Shown here: positions 1 through 6,900 of the stretch, piece by piece
Position numbering within the stretch: position 1 is the first letter of the stretch
Layout: each line of letters begins with the position of its first letter
Origin: Chamaesiphon sp041738715
GTDB lineage: Bacteria > Cyanobacteriota > Cyanobacteriia > Cyanobacteriales > Chamaesiphonaceae
NCBI GenBank assembly: GCA_041738715.1
Contig: JBGSPI010000053.1
Span: 1-17,494, forward strand
Direction: 5' to 3'
Length of the DNA stretch: 17,494 nt
Program-made: the position numbers and the translations under genes
The notes under the pieces: generated by a model
Database searches by the model: none
Told to the model about the DNA's origin: nothing
What the model saw: the letters and a program-made list of their open reading frames with translations, nothing else

Positions 1-126
1 GTTGCTTATCTGGGTGGTTATCTCGAACATCGACGTAAGACTCCGATTGGCATCCAAGTTCTCTGGCGTGGTTGGCTAAAATTACATGATCTTTGCCAAG
101 GCTGGCAGCTTGCTAGAGGCACTTAA
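1..126 (+). CDS. IS4/Tn5-like transposase, C-terminal fragment (cut by window edge)
   Basis: The first 41 codons are open in frame 1 and end at TAA 124-126. They encode a segment with LGGYL near the start and VLWRGW about 22 residues from the end. This resembles the extreme C-terminus of Tn5/IS50-like IS4-family transposases, where LGG(F/Y)L, a charged stretch and (V/L)LWRG(L/W) are characteristic. The catalytic Asp and Glu residues would lie upstream of the window, so activity cannot be judged. The element's right terminal repeat should lie shortly after the stop, but I could not identify it without the left end. The family call rests on this short C-terminal pattern only. Confidence 0.6.
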   Translation, partial: VAYLGGYLEHRRKTPIGIQVLWRGWLKLHDLCQGWQLARGT

Positions 127-203
127 CGTGAAAAGTCAGGTGGATCGATGTATTCAGGATGAGAGAAACGGTCTTGAATAATGGGGATGGTTTGAGTATT
201 CAC
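123..203 (-). CDS. Small ORF (26 aa), possible 5' remnant of a gene cut by the IS
   Basis: On the minus strand a GTG at 203-201 follows AAGGAG by about 8 nt, a strong Shine-Dalgarno arrangement. It opens a 26-codon frame, beginning MNTQTIPIIQ and ending PPDFSR, that stops at 125-123, just where the plus-strand transposase ends. A plausible minus-strand promoter lies upstream: TTGGCA near 259-254 and TACTAG near 237-232, 16-bp spacing. The good initiation signals and abrupt end at the IS suggest the 5' end of a gene truncated by the insertion. It could equally be a genuine short peptide or chance. No family recognised. Confidence 0.3.
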   Translation of the reverse strand: MNTQTIPIIQDRFSHPEYIDPPDFSR

Positions 204-272
204 GGTTTGTCTCCTTAAATAAGTAAAAAGCTAGTATCATCTCTTTTTGGCTTGCCAAATTAACATAGAAAA

Positions 273-299
273 CTCCCCAGTAAACTAATTACTGAGGAG
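273..299 (-). terminator. Rho-independent terminator, minus strand
   Basis: Two 11-nt arms (273-283 and 289-299) flank a 5-nt loop. The only mismatch becomes a G-U pair in minus-strand RNA, so the stem is fully paired in that direction. It is followed on the minus strand by TTTTCTATG. It lies downstream of the 40-aa ORF and probably ends the minus-strand gene group that starts at the ssb gene. Confidence 0.65.
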
Positions 300-370
300 A
301 TGAAGAACGTGTCAATTCAGAGATCGACAGGTTTATTGATGGGGATGAATAGTGTGAAGATCTGTCTTAA

Positions 371-493
371 TTATGCAAAGAACTCATAATAAGTTTCTAG
401 TAATGCTTCACCAATCGAGAATTGACGATCTTCAAATTCTCCTAGACGTAGACAGATAAAATGTTTATGAGCGGCAATAATTTTAGTTAACAT
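371..493 (-). CDS. Hypothetical small protein, 40 aa
   Basis: An ATG at 493-491 opens 40 codons to TAA at 373-371. The product begins MLTKIIAAHKHFIC and ends ALLETYYEFFA, with a basic, Cys-containing N-terminal half and an acidic, aromatic C-terminal half. A weak purine tract (GAG) lies upstream. It follows the Gp157-like gene by 142 nt on the same strand, with a hairpin between them, and is followed by a good minus-strand terminator. That supports it being the last cistron of the group. No family recognised; function unknown. Confidence 0.4.
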   Translation of the reverse strand: MLTKIIAAHKHFICLRLGEFEDRQFSIGEALLETYYEFFA

Positions 494-518
494 GGTGTAT
501 TCTCGAAGTAAAGTTTAA

Positions 519-560
519 GAACGATCTGATGTACGATACTGCGATCGCATCAGATCGTTC
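519..560 (-). terminator. Long perfect inverted repeat, possible terminator or attenuator
   Basis: GAACGATCTGATG (519-531) is repeated perfectly inverted at 548-560 with a 16-nt loop that overlaps a HIP1 octamer (541-548). It sits between the Gp157-like gene and the 40-aa ORF. The minus-strand side continues TTAAACTTT, a poor U-tract, so it could be a weak terminator, an mRNA 3'-end stabiliser or an operator for the small ORF. Confidence 0.4.
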
Positions 561-635
561 CTTTAAGGCTTTGCCTTCTTAACTGTTAGATATCTACATG
601 GAGAGTAAGCTATATCAAATCATCTTTATCTCCTA

Positions 636-1175
636 TTAACCAATGCGTAAATGAGTACCGCGTGGTTCTAATTTAGCTAAGATTTTTCCATTAACTATTA
701 GTTCTTCACCACTAGTATTAGTCAACTGCTCCCGAATTTCTTCAGTAGAAACTGAGTAAGAGATTTGAGTAGTTACTAATTCTGCGGGGAAGTCTTGAGG
801 ACGAATGGTATTATTAATCCACAGCGGTTGCTTGCCGCCATTCTTTACCAGTCGGAGCTTGGCTTCACGCCCAGCAATAGTATTCCCTTCTCGACGCTCC
901 AGAGCCTTCTTGAGATAGTCCTTAAACCTGTCGAGAGCATTCTCTTTAGATTTAATTAGCTTATCAAAGTAGTCGCGGCGTTCGCGTAGGTAGGCAATTT
1001 CCCCATTCTTAGCAGCGAAGACAGCGGCAATTGCATCGACTTTATCAGCAATTTCCAACTCTAATTGGTCTAGTTGCGCCTGAAGCTCGGTGTTATCCTC
1101 TGGACTCTCAAAAGCATCAATTATTAGCTCGACTAGAGCATCGCGAACTTGTTCTAACTCAGTAAGACTTGACAT
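636..1175 (-). CDS. Siphovirus Gp157-like protein
   Basis: This 179-aa protein matches the Gp157 pattern. The N-terminal half (about residues 5-95) is a long charged coiled-coil helix, including the segment YLRERRDYFDKLIKSKENAL, followed by FKDYLKKAL. The C-terminal half is a beta-rich segment (about 98-177) with GREAKLRLVKN, PAELVTTQISYSV and a terminal GTHLRIG. Gp157 proteins occur in phage and plasmid recombination modules, often beside SSB or recombinase genes. The Pfam family is named for a Streptococcus thermophilus phage Sfi21 product linked to phage resistance; the mechanism is unknown. The ATG at 1175 is 35 nt after the 50-aa ORF, with a 20-bp palindrome between them. Function here is inferred from family and context. 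Confidence 0.75.
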   Translation of the reverse strand: MSSLTELEQVRDALVELIIDAFESPEDNTELQAQLDQLELEIADKVDAIAAVFAAKNGEIAYLRERRDYFDKLIKSKENALDRFKDYLKKALERREGNTIAGREAKLRLVKNGGKQPLWINNTIRPQDFPAELVTTQISYSVSTEEIREQLTNTSGEELIVNGKILAKLEPRGTHLRIG

Positions 1176-1182
1176 AATTTTA

Positions 1183-1202
1183 GCCCAGATCTAGATCTGG
1201 GC
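1183..1202. promoter_or_regulatory. 20-bp perfect palindrome upstream of the Gp157-like gene
   Basis: GCCCAGATCTAGATCTGGGC is a perfect self-complementary 20-mer ending 7 nt before the Gp157-like start codon and 8 nt after the stop of the 50-aa ORF. It could be a dimeric repressor operator. As RNA, it could form a hairpin masking translation initiation or weakly terminating transcription. No U-tract convincingly follows it. Confidence 0.5.
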
Positions 1203-1210
1203 AATAGGGT

Positions 1211-1363
1211 TTAGTAGCCGGAATTGTCGTAATAATCACGTTTATTCTGCATCAGTTCTTCATCAGCATCTAACTGAGCTTGTTCGTCCCACTCGGCTGA
1301 TAAATTAGTGAAATCTGGTACTTGAATCTCTGGCAGTAATTCTAAATCTGTTATATTAAGCAT
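1211..1363 (-). CDS. Hypothetical acidic small protein, 50 aa
   Basis: An ATG at 1363-1361, preceded by GAGGAAG about 10 nt upstream (a good Shine-Dalgarno), opens 50 codons to TAA at 1213-1211. The product begins MLNITDLELLPEIQVPDF, has SAEWDEQAQLDADEE in the middle and ends YYDNSGY. It is strongly acidic and without cysteine. It lies 49 nt after the 132-aa unknown and 35 nt before the Gp157-like gene, so co-transcription is likely. A role as a small partner or inhibitor is possible, but no family is recognised. Confidence 0.55.
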   Translation of the reverse strand: MLNITDLELLPEIQVPDFTNLSAEWDEQAQLDADEELMQNKRDYYDNSGY

Positions 1364-1412
1364 AATCTATGACTTCCTCAAGTTATTAATTAAAGAGTGA
1401 CCTCGATCGAAC

Positions 1413-1811
1413 TTAATTTTCTAGTCTTCTTTGTATTAAATGTACTAAAAAATCTAGACCATAAGACTTAGATTCACTCAAATAATCTAAATTAAATACT
1501 TCAGGACTCGAACGCCGCTTCATGCCACGGATTTTAATCTCCCACCAAAAACCATTAACCCGTTTGGCTGTGCGATAGACAATTTCACCATCAATCTTCC
1601 AGATATTTCGTAGTTGGGAAATAAATCCATCTCGCTCTTCTGGCGAGTTATAGCCGAGATAAACGATAAATGGTGGTTTATTCCGTTCGCCATTATTCCA
1701 GCCGTGGGGGTCGCCATTTAGAGATTCACAAATGACCAATCCAGGCAGCAATTCTTGGCAGGAGAATGATTCAGTAACTTGCAGTTGTAATTTGCGGTTA
1801 GCTAGGGTCAT
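1413..1811 (-). CDS. Hypothetical protein, 132 aa
   Basis: I start this gene at the ATG 1811-1809 (MTLANRKLQLQ). The frame stays open to 1901, but that upstream ATG lies inside the terminator hairpin of the preceding gene, so the extra 30 residues are probably untranslated. The protein has a conserved-looking core: PHGWNNGERNKPPFIVYLG, then EERDGFISQL, VNGFWWEIKIRGMKRR and a C-terminal DFLVHLIQRR. The alternating hydrophobic strands, Trp-rich motif and basic KRR patch suggest a small alpha/beta protein that may contact nucleic acid. I recognise no family. It is in the same-strand group as ssb and the Gp157-like gene, typical of cyanobacterial plasmids. Confidence 0.6.
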   Translation of the reverse strand: MTLANRKLQLQVTESFSCQELLPGLVICESLNGDPHGWNNGERNKPPFIVYLGYNSPEERDGFISQLRNIWKIDGEIVYRTAKRVNGFWWEIKIRGMKRRSSPEVFNLDYLSESKSYGLDFLVHLIQRRLEN

Positions 1812-1875
1812 AATATTAGTTGTAAATATGTGGTTTAGGTCTAGAAATAGACCTATTTTTTCTCCCAATAAACAA

Positions 1876-1908
1876 ACTCCTGATGGCGAATGAATTGCCA
1901 TCAGGAGT
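1876..1908 (-). terminator. Rho-independent terminator, minus strand
   Basis: ACTCCTGATGGC (1876-1887) and GCCATCAGGAGT (1897-1908) form a perfect 12-bp stem with a 9-nt loop. It is followed on the minus strand by TTTGTTTATT. It lies 76 nt downstream of the stop of the 161-aa gene and probably ends that transcript. Confidence 0.75.
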
Positions 1909-1984
1909 AATACTAGGAAAACGATCGAGATAGGCGTTGCACCTATCGGACAGCTTGAGTACTGAATCTAGCTCGATCGACTAA

Positions 1985-2470
1985 TTAAGATACGATCGCT
2001 TTAACAGTTTTCTTGACTGCTGTAGTTTTGGAACTAGAACGGCTACCTGTTTTCTTTGGGGATTTAGCTGGAGTGGAAGGTTCGAGCGATATGACAGGAT
2101 TAGAGATAGGGACGGATGCGTTAATCTCCAGAGTTTGGGAAGATTCTAGAGCTTCTACAGGGGTAGCAGAAGTCGGTAGCTCGACAGCTTGAATACTTGC
2201 AATTGGTGTGCTAGAAGTGGCTTTAACGTAGGGTAGAATAGCAATGATGGTGTGAATCCAGACACCAACAGTTGCAATTTCTTTACCAATCCGAAACTTA
2301 CCAGCCACAACCAAATTAGCTTCTGGAATAAATATCGTGCGATTGGTATCACTATTTACGGTGGAGTAATTGACGTTGATATTACTGTCGGTATCGATCG
2401 CTGTACCAGAAATTTTATCATCTGAAATTTCAGCCGACAAGATTGTAATATTAGCATTTAAAGTGTGCAT
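1985..2470 (-). CDS. Hypothetical protein with basic low-complexity C-terminal tail, 161 aa
   Basis: The ATG at 2470-2468 follows the ssb stop by 100 nt. Residues 1-80 alternate hydrophobic and polar residues (NANITILSAEISDDKISGTA, INVNYSTVN, RTIFIPEANLVVAGKFRIGK) as expected of a small beta-barrel. They end near VGVWIHTIIAILPYV. Residues 85-130 are Ser/Thr/Pro-rich and probably disordered. The last 30 residues are Lys/Ser-rich (SPKKTGSRSSSKTTAVKKTV), a likely nucleic-acid-binding tail. Its place directly after ssb and the barrel-like head suggest an OB-fold or other DNA-associated protein, but that is inference; no family is recognised. It is followed by a strong terminator. Confidence 0.6.
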   Translation of the reverse strand: MHTLNANITILSAEISDDKISGTAIDTDSNINVNYSTVNSDTNRTIFIPEANLVVAGKFRIGKEIATVGVWIHTIIAILPYVKATSSTPIASIQAVELPTSATPVEALESSQTLEINASVPISNPVISLEPSTPAKSPKKTGSRSSSKTTAVKKTVKAIVS

Positions 2471-2528
2471 AGAAGCTGATTCCAGTAATTTACTAAAATT
2501 TACCTTTATTTCTTTGCAGCTATGCTGC

Positions 2529-2556
2529 TCTGAGAGTTTTACTTATAACTCTCAGA
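2529..2556 (-). terminator. Inverted repeat just downstream of ssb
   Basis: TCTGAGAGTT (2529-2538) and AACTCTCAGA (2547-2556) make a perfect 10-bp stem with an 8-nt loop. It lies 14 nt past the ssb stop and is followed by a second small hairpin, GCAGC-TAT-GCTGC, at 2516-2528. Neither has a clear U-tract, so 3'-end protection or partial termination is as likely as full termination. Confidence 0.4.
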
Positions 2557-2570
2557 ATCAGAAAACGAAG

Positions 2571-2888
2571 TTAAGCAAATCTAGGCGGGAGTTGAATTTC
2601 GCTCACAATAATCACTGGACAGGATTTACGCTCTTGAGTTTCTCGATCGATCCAATATTCAAATTCTAAATGACCGACTACCGATAGTAGCATTCCTTTT
2701 GAAATATACTGCTCGGCAACTTGGATGAGCTTATCAGTGAATCTGAGCTTGAACCAGTCATCAAAATCGGGATTAGTTTTAACAGATAAAGATGTCTCAG
2801 CTAACTCAAAGAAGCCAGAACTATCAGGAAGGAGAATGTTTTTGACTTCGACACTTTTACCAACGTTTCCAGAAATAACTGCTTGCAT
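2571..2888 (-). CDS. ssb: Single-stranded DNA-binding protein (short, plasmid/phage type)
   Basis: This 105-aa protein fits one OB fold of the SSB family. It starts MQAVISGNVGKSVEVKN. The central DDWFKLRFTDKLIQVAEQY corresponds to the SSB strand-helix segment W-x-x-x-x-(F/W)-x-x-x-A-E-x-x. It then has KGMLLSVVGHLEFEYWIDRE, matching the KG-x-x-x-x-V-x-G-x-L-x-x-x-x-(W/Y) motif, and closes with VIIVSEIQLPP. It should coat ssDNA during replication, recombination or transfer. It ends within a few residues of the fold and lacks the acidic D-D-D-I-P-F-like tip that bacterial SSBs use to recruit partners. It appears to head the minus-strand group running down to about 270. Confidence 0.75.
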   Translation of the reverse strand: MQAVISGNVGKSVEVKNILLPDSSGFFELAETSLSVKTNPDFDDWFKLRFTDKLIQVAEQYISKGMLLSVVGHLEFEYWIDRETQERKSCPVIIVSEIQLPPRFA

Positions 2889-3201
2889 AAAATTTTTAAG
2901 ATAAGAATCAGTGTCAATTCTCTGCGGTTTACCGCATTCTTCTCAAAAGATATATGCAGATAATCAGAAACCAGCAATAATTGCTGATTGAAAGTAAGTT
3001 TATTCTAGTGCTATGAAATAGCGATAGTAAACAATTTTATCTCTATATGCTTAGAATGCCATTTAAGTAAAATAAGCTTTGTATTCGCTAACATCTACAT
3101 AAAAAGTATCGAGTTTTATTTCATTTTCTGTTAAAATAAATAGAATGGTAATCGCTTAATTACCATTCATAAATTGATTAATAGTTTCAATTTAATTATA
3201 G
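2889..3201. promoter_or_regulatory. Divergent intergenic region, ssb (-) and 98-aa gene (+)
   Basis: This 313-bp AT-rich gap separates two divergent genes and should hold both promoters. Visible are a 14-bp palindrome TGCGGTTTACCGCA (2923-2936), a minus-strand TTGACA (2917-2912) just upstream of ssb, the palindrome CAGCAATAATTGCTG (2972-2986), and the inverted repeat at 3143-3168. No reading frame with a credible start was seen. Confidence 0.45.
3143..3168. promoter_or_regulatory. 10-bp inverted repeat, operator candidate
   Basis: GAATGGTAAT (3143-3152) and ATTACCATTC (3159-3168) are perfect inverted arms with a 6-bp spacer, 34 bp before the start of the 98-aa gene. A TAAAAT box (3132-3137) lies just upstream, placing the repeat near a possible transcription start, as expected for a repressor operator. 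The bound protein is unknown. Confidence 0.4.
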
Positions 3202-3498
3202 ATGAAAATTCGTGGCGATCGAGTACCTGGTCGTAGTGGTACTCTCTGCCAACGCACCAAGAAAAAAAAGTTACAGAATGGACAGATCCAGGAATATCCA
3301 CTGGTAATCGGGGAACGTGACCCCCACAATATTTCGCATTGGTTTTGGCACCTCACTTACAAGCAAAAAGAGCTAGATGGCAAGTACAAATCTCATACCG
3401 TCTCTGTTACACCAGCGCAGGTGGCAGCGGTACAAGTTCTAATCGCCGGAAATGCCCAGCTAGAGGTAGTTCTGAGTTATTTACGTAGTTCCAAGTAA
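3202..3498 (+). CDS. Conserved-looking cyanobacterial hypothetical protein, 98 aa
   Basis: The ATG at 3202 has no Shine-Dalgarno site, and a TATAGA box overlaps it, so leaderless translation is possible. The basic N-terminus (MKIRGDRVPGRSG, KKKK) is followed by EYPLVIGERDPHN, a Trp-rich HWFWHLTYK, a polar strand (HTVSVTPAQVAAVQ) and a C-terminal helix (LEVVLSYLRSSK). The Y-P-x-V-x-G-E-R-D-P plus H-W-x-W pattern resembles small hypothetical proteins I associate with cyanobacterial accessory DNA. I cannot name a family. Its TAA stop lies inside a palindrome. A small DNA-binding or regulatory role is only inference. Confidence 0.6.
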   Translation: MKIRGDRVPGRSGTLCQRTKKKKLQNGQIQEYPLVIGERDPHNISHWFWHLTYKQKELDGKYKSHTVSVTPAQVAAVQVLIAGNAQLEVVLSYLRSSK

Positions 3499-3509
3499 TT
3501 ACTTGGAAC
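3488..3509. repeat. Palindrome copy 1, overlaps stop codon of the 98-aa gene
   Basis: A perfect 22-bp palindrome, two halves of GTTCCAAGTAA/TTACTTGGAAC, contains the TAA stop (3496-3498). It could act as a bidirectional terminator stem, although no U-tract follows. An identical copy lies exactly 150 bp downstream. Confidence 0.7.
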
Positions 3510-3636
3510 CGTACTAACTCGATTAAGTTGTTACTGAATAAAGACTTCAGTGTTTAGCAGCAAGACTGATAGATTCTTATTCGAGATCGAATATTCAATT
3601 AAAGCGTTGCCAAGCATAGGTTTTACGCTATTTATT

Positions 3637-3660
3637 AGTTCCAAGTAATTACTTGGAACT
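3637..3660. repeat. Palindrome copy 2, 24 bp
   Basis: A perfect 24-bp palindrome, AGTTCCAAGTAA followed by its reverse complement. The inner 22 bp are identical to copy 1, offset by exactly 150 bp. No gene ends here, unlike at copy 1. Confidence 0.7.
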
Positions 3661-3724
3661 GCGATGGGGGATTGGGAGCATTCGATCGCAACTTACTATC
3701 TATCCGTACCGATCGGAAGCAACA

Positions 3725-3743
3725 TATAATGATGCTCAGGAGG
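3725..3743 (+). promoter_or_regulatory. TATAAT box and AGGAGG ribosome binding site
   Basis: A consensus -10 hexamer TATAAT (3725-3730) is followed by a consensus Shine-Dalgarno AGGAGG (3738-3743), placed 5 nt before an ATG at 3749. The -35 region at the expected distance (around 3702-3707) is poor. Both elements together make real expression of the small frame more credible. Confidence 0.45.
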
Positions 3744-3748
3744 CTACT

Positions 3749-3843
3749 ATGACCTACACAAAGCCTGAAATCATACTGGTATCCCTGGTGAAGACATTGA
3801 GGTCATTGCACGGAGAATAGCGGCTGCTGCACAACAGCGATAA
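3749..3843 (+). pseudogene. Very small ORF with strong RBS, probably frameshifted (about 31 aa ancestral)
   Basis: From the ATG 3749 the frame encodes MTYTKPEIILVS and stops at 3820 after 23 codons. After about codon 9 another frame takes over smoothly, giving GIPGEDIEVIARRIAAAAQQR and a TAA at 3841-3843. One extra base near 3777 would join the two into a 31-residue peptide with a polar head and an amphipathic, Ala-rich, basic tail. So this is either an intact 23-aa peptide or a small gene broken by one base. A 7-bp hairpin follows at 3848-3866. No family is recognised. The Y-x-K-P-E-I start is reminiscent of some short precursor peptides, but no maturation gene is nearby. Confidence 0.35.
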
Positions 3844-3847
3844 TTCT

Positions 3848-3866
3848 ACTAATGCTGAACATTAGT
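3848..3866. terminator. Short hairpin after the tiny ORF
   Basis: ACTAATG (3848-3854) and CATTAGT (3860-3866) form a perfect 7-bp stem with a 5-nt loop, 4 nt after the distal TAA. There is no U-tract, so termination is uncertain. Confidence 0.3.
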
Positions 3867-3956
3867 TAGTTGCTGCGGTTGAAGATAGATCGATCTACCT
3901 ACTCTAAATATTTGATAGTATGCTCGATTATTGCTCAAATCAGATCATTCATAAAA

Positions 3957-6900
3957 TCACACAATTCGGCGAGAACGGATAAGATGTTCTCGCAGATAGT
4001 ATGCCCTTGACGAGGCAGTTTCAACAATTGCGTCAAGCAACACAAAACAAGCCTCATGCATAGTTTTTGTCAAAGATCCAGTTTGATCGATCAGTAAAAA
4101 ATGCTGAATTGCCCTTTCTAAGTAGAATGGAGTATTTACTCCTGATAGCAAACGAATTCCGTCTTCCTCTTTTTGATGTTTTGCAAGAATACGTACTCCT
4201 GATTCAAAGAAAATTGAAGGGAAATGATGCATGAGGGAAGCTAATGATTCAAACGCATCTGGATTCTTTCCGGCATTTGTGACGAATTCAAGTATCAAGT
4301 CTTTTCCAAGTCTAACATCTTGATTTTCATAATCTATTTTCTGCCAAGGGGTATCAGCATGTAGTATACTACGAATTAACTTTCGTCTGTTATCTCGCTG
4401 TCTGTATTCGGAGTTGTTTCTGGCAACTGCAATAGCTATTTCTTGAATCTTCGGCGATAATTCTTTCCACAGTTGCCAATAGACTTCATTTTTATTTCGT
4501 TTTTCAGCTTCTGCTGCAATACATAAAATGAAATGGTTTATAAAATCAGGTGCTATTTCACACCCTATCCGTAATTGCTCGATATAATCTTCAAAATTTG
4601 AATCGTGTAACTGAAATAGGTATTCAGCAAACCGCCTAGTGAAGTTCAAAGATGTGTCAACATCGATCTCGACTCGATCGTCTTTTTTAGAGCCTTGTCT
4701 ATCTTCTTGTTGCTCCGCTTCAAACAAGAGAGATAGCATCTTCGACCATAATTTGATGTGGCTCGATTCCTTAGAGGCATTTGGAATCATTAGGCAAGGG
4801 CTTAAAATATGCCGTGAACTATAAGATCCAAGCGTAATTAGATCGATGTCGGTCGAAAGTTCACCTCGTTTGAATCGCTCTCGGAATTCATTTTTTTTTG
4901 CTTGCAGCTTAGATACTTCAACTTCCCTAGCGTCATCAGCTAGATTGTATATTTGTCTTTTTATATATCGATTATCTTGGTCATACTCAAAACGGGCATA
5001 TTCAAGCGACCCAGTTATACATTCTTGTGCGAACTCTGGATCTCTTTGCCAGAGATAGTTTCTAATCCCATCTGCTGCTCTGTGCCTAACCTCTTTATTC
5101 GTATGTGTTAACGCAGTAATAATCAAACTTTTAACAATACATCGATAATTTTCTTCAGAAAATAAGTCCAAGAAAATTGGGAGAACAGATACCGAAGATG
5201 CTGTATCAGCATAGTTTAAGCTTCTAATTGAATCGTCTACATCTGCATTTGTCAGAACTGTTTGACCGATTAGATCGAAACTCCACGCAATATCTTCATC
5301 TGTCAATTTGTCTGAATAGTCACGTACAAAGATCGCCGCAGCAGTAACAATACCTCCGAACGACATCGCTGCTAGATTGCTAACTGTACCAGCTTTGAGT
5401 TTTTCAAAAAGCTCTTTTGCCTCAGCCAGAGCTTCATTCCACATCGAGTAGTATTCAGTTTTCAATGGCTCTCGTGCAAAGGTATTACGTGCCCAAAGAT
5501 CGAGTTTAATAAAGCGAGTTTGTTCTTGCATTCTTTCTTGGGTTTGTTGCTGAATATCTTTTAAGTCAGCTTCCAAGTTTTTAGGCTCAAATATGATTCT
5601 ATTATTCTCTCGATCTTCGACAGGGTTCCAACCGCGACTATCAATCCTATGTAAAAGGAAGCGTGTCGTTTCATCCTGTGGTTCAGATGCACGTAGCAGA
5701 TCGATAGCAGTAAACGTCTCATCTTTCCATTCCGAAAATTGAAGACGAGTAACTAGTGTTTCTAAAGACTCTTTGCGCCACGGACGCAGCGCAGCAGTAC
5801 GTCTTTCTTCTGCATAAAATTTAGATAGCGCATCTCGTTGAAAGCCAGAATAATGCCAATTTATTTCACTGCCGCCCTGCTCACGATTAGCTCGAATCAT
5901 ATCCATGTGGTACAATTCAGGGGTTCGTAGAAGTGGCAAAGCAGATTTCCCAACCTTTTCAGGAAAACCTGTTGCGATAGAAGCTAATATTGCTGTAGGC
6001 ATTACAGAGTTGCTATTACGCAAAATATAGTCAAATAGCCACTCTAATTTCCCTGATTCACACGATTCGACATGTGCGATGAGCGAGTTCTCAAGTGCCA
6101 TTAAAGCGCACTGTAGTAAGTAAGGTATATTAGAAAATCCACGGTATGCCGACCAAAAATCTCCAGAATAATATTGGTATACTTTTCTCCCATTATTTAA
6201 CTGAATAGTCAAAGGTTCAACGACTGATTCTGATAACTCTTGCGATATTGATGAATAACTCTCTGGCAAGTACAAGCCAGGACGAGTGAATATTTCAACA
6301 GTTTTGTTCAGCAATTTTAAAATAAACTTCAATCCTTTGTTTGGATGAAATAGAAGAAGATGATTGAATAACCCCTTAGCACCACTCGCAGGAAAAAACA
6401 TATTTCCATATGTTTTAAGACCAAAGCACCGATCTGTCTCTGGATAATTATCACTAGTACGGCGAGAAATACTAGTATCATCAATTGTCTCTACAAACCA
6501 TTCAAAATAGGCTAACTTCATTAGCTTGTTCGGAGCATATTTAGAGAAAAAAGCTGATTCTACCTCCTCCAAAGACATTTTGCAAAGTTCTTTAACATAC
6601 GACAATCTATGACTTTTACTGCGATAGACAAGAACATCTGTTTCCAAAAGCTCTGTAAATTCTTGATGAATTATCGGAATGGTTTTGATGATGATACTAA
6701 GCAGCTTCTTTCTATTACCATCATCTTGATATGATTCTTTAAGAGGAGTTAACAGATGAAGGGATAATAATCCTACTTCACGGGCTGGCACTGGTAAATC
6801 CTCATTTAGATTTAATAAGGAAGACCAATCATTTAAGACTGCTGTTATATGTGGTATCAAATCCTTTGACAAAGATTTTCTATTTTCAAATAGAAAGCAA

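Larger units (their letters stand above)
3499..3748. other. Non-coding stretch with second palindrome and a promoter
   Basis: No supported gene lies here. It contains the second palindrome copy (3637-3660) and, at its end, a TATAAT box and AGGAGG site leading into a tiny reading frame. The sequence before copy 2 (TATTTA, then a short gap, then AGTTCC) resembles that before copy 1, so this may be a decayed duplicate of the 3' end of the 98-aa gene. Confidence 0.4.

Noticed and set aside
2370..2669. Plus-strand 99-codon frame across the ssb/161-aa gene junction
   Set aside because: It is antisense to two better supported genes and crosses the hairpin region between them.
3488..3660. The twin palindromes as a minimal CRISPR array
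   Set aside because: Only two units, 150 bp apart, with full palindromy and no cas genes; the spacing does not fit CRISPR.
3749..3843. Tiny ORF as a RiPP or lasso peptide precursor
   Set aside because: The start (TYTKPEI) is only vaguely similar to such leaders, and no cyclase, protease or transporter gene lies nearby.
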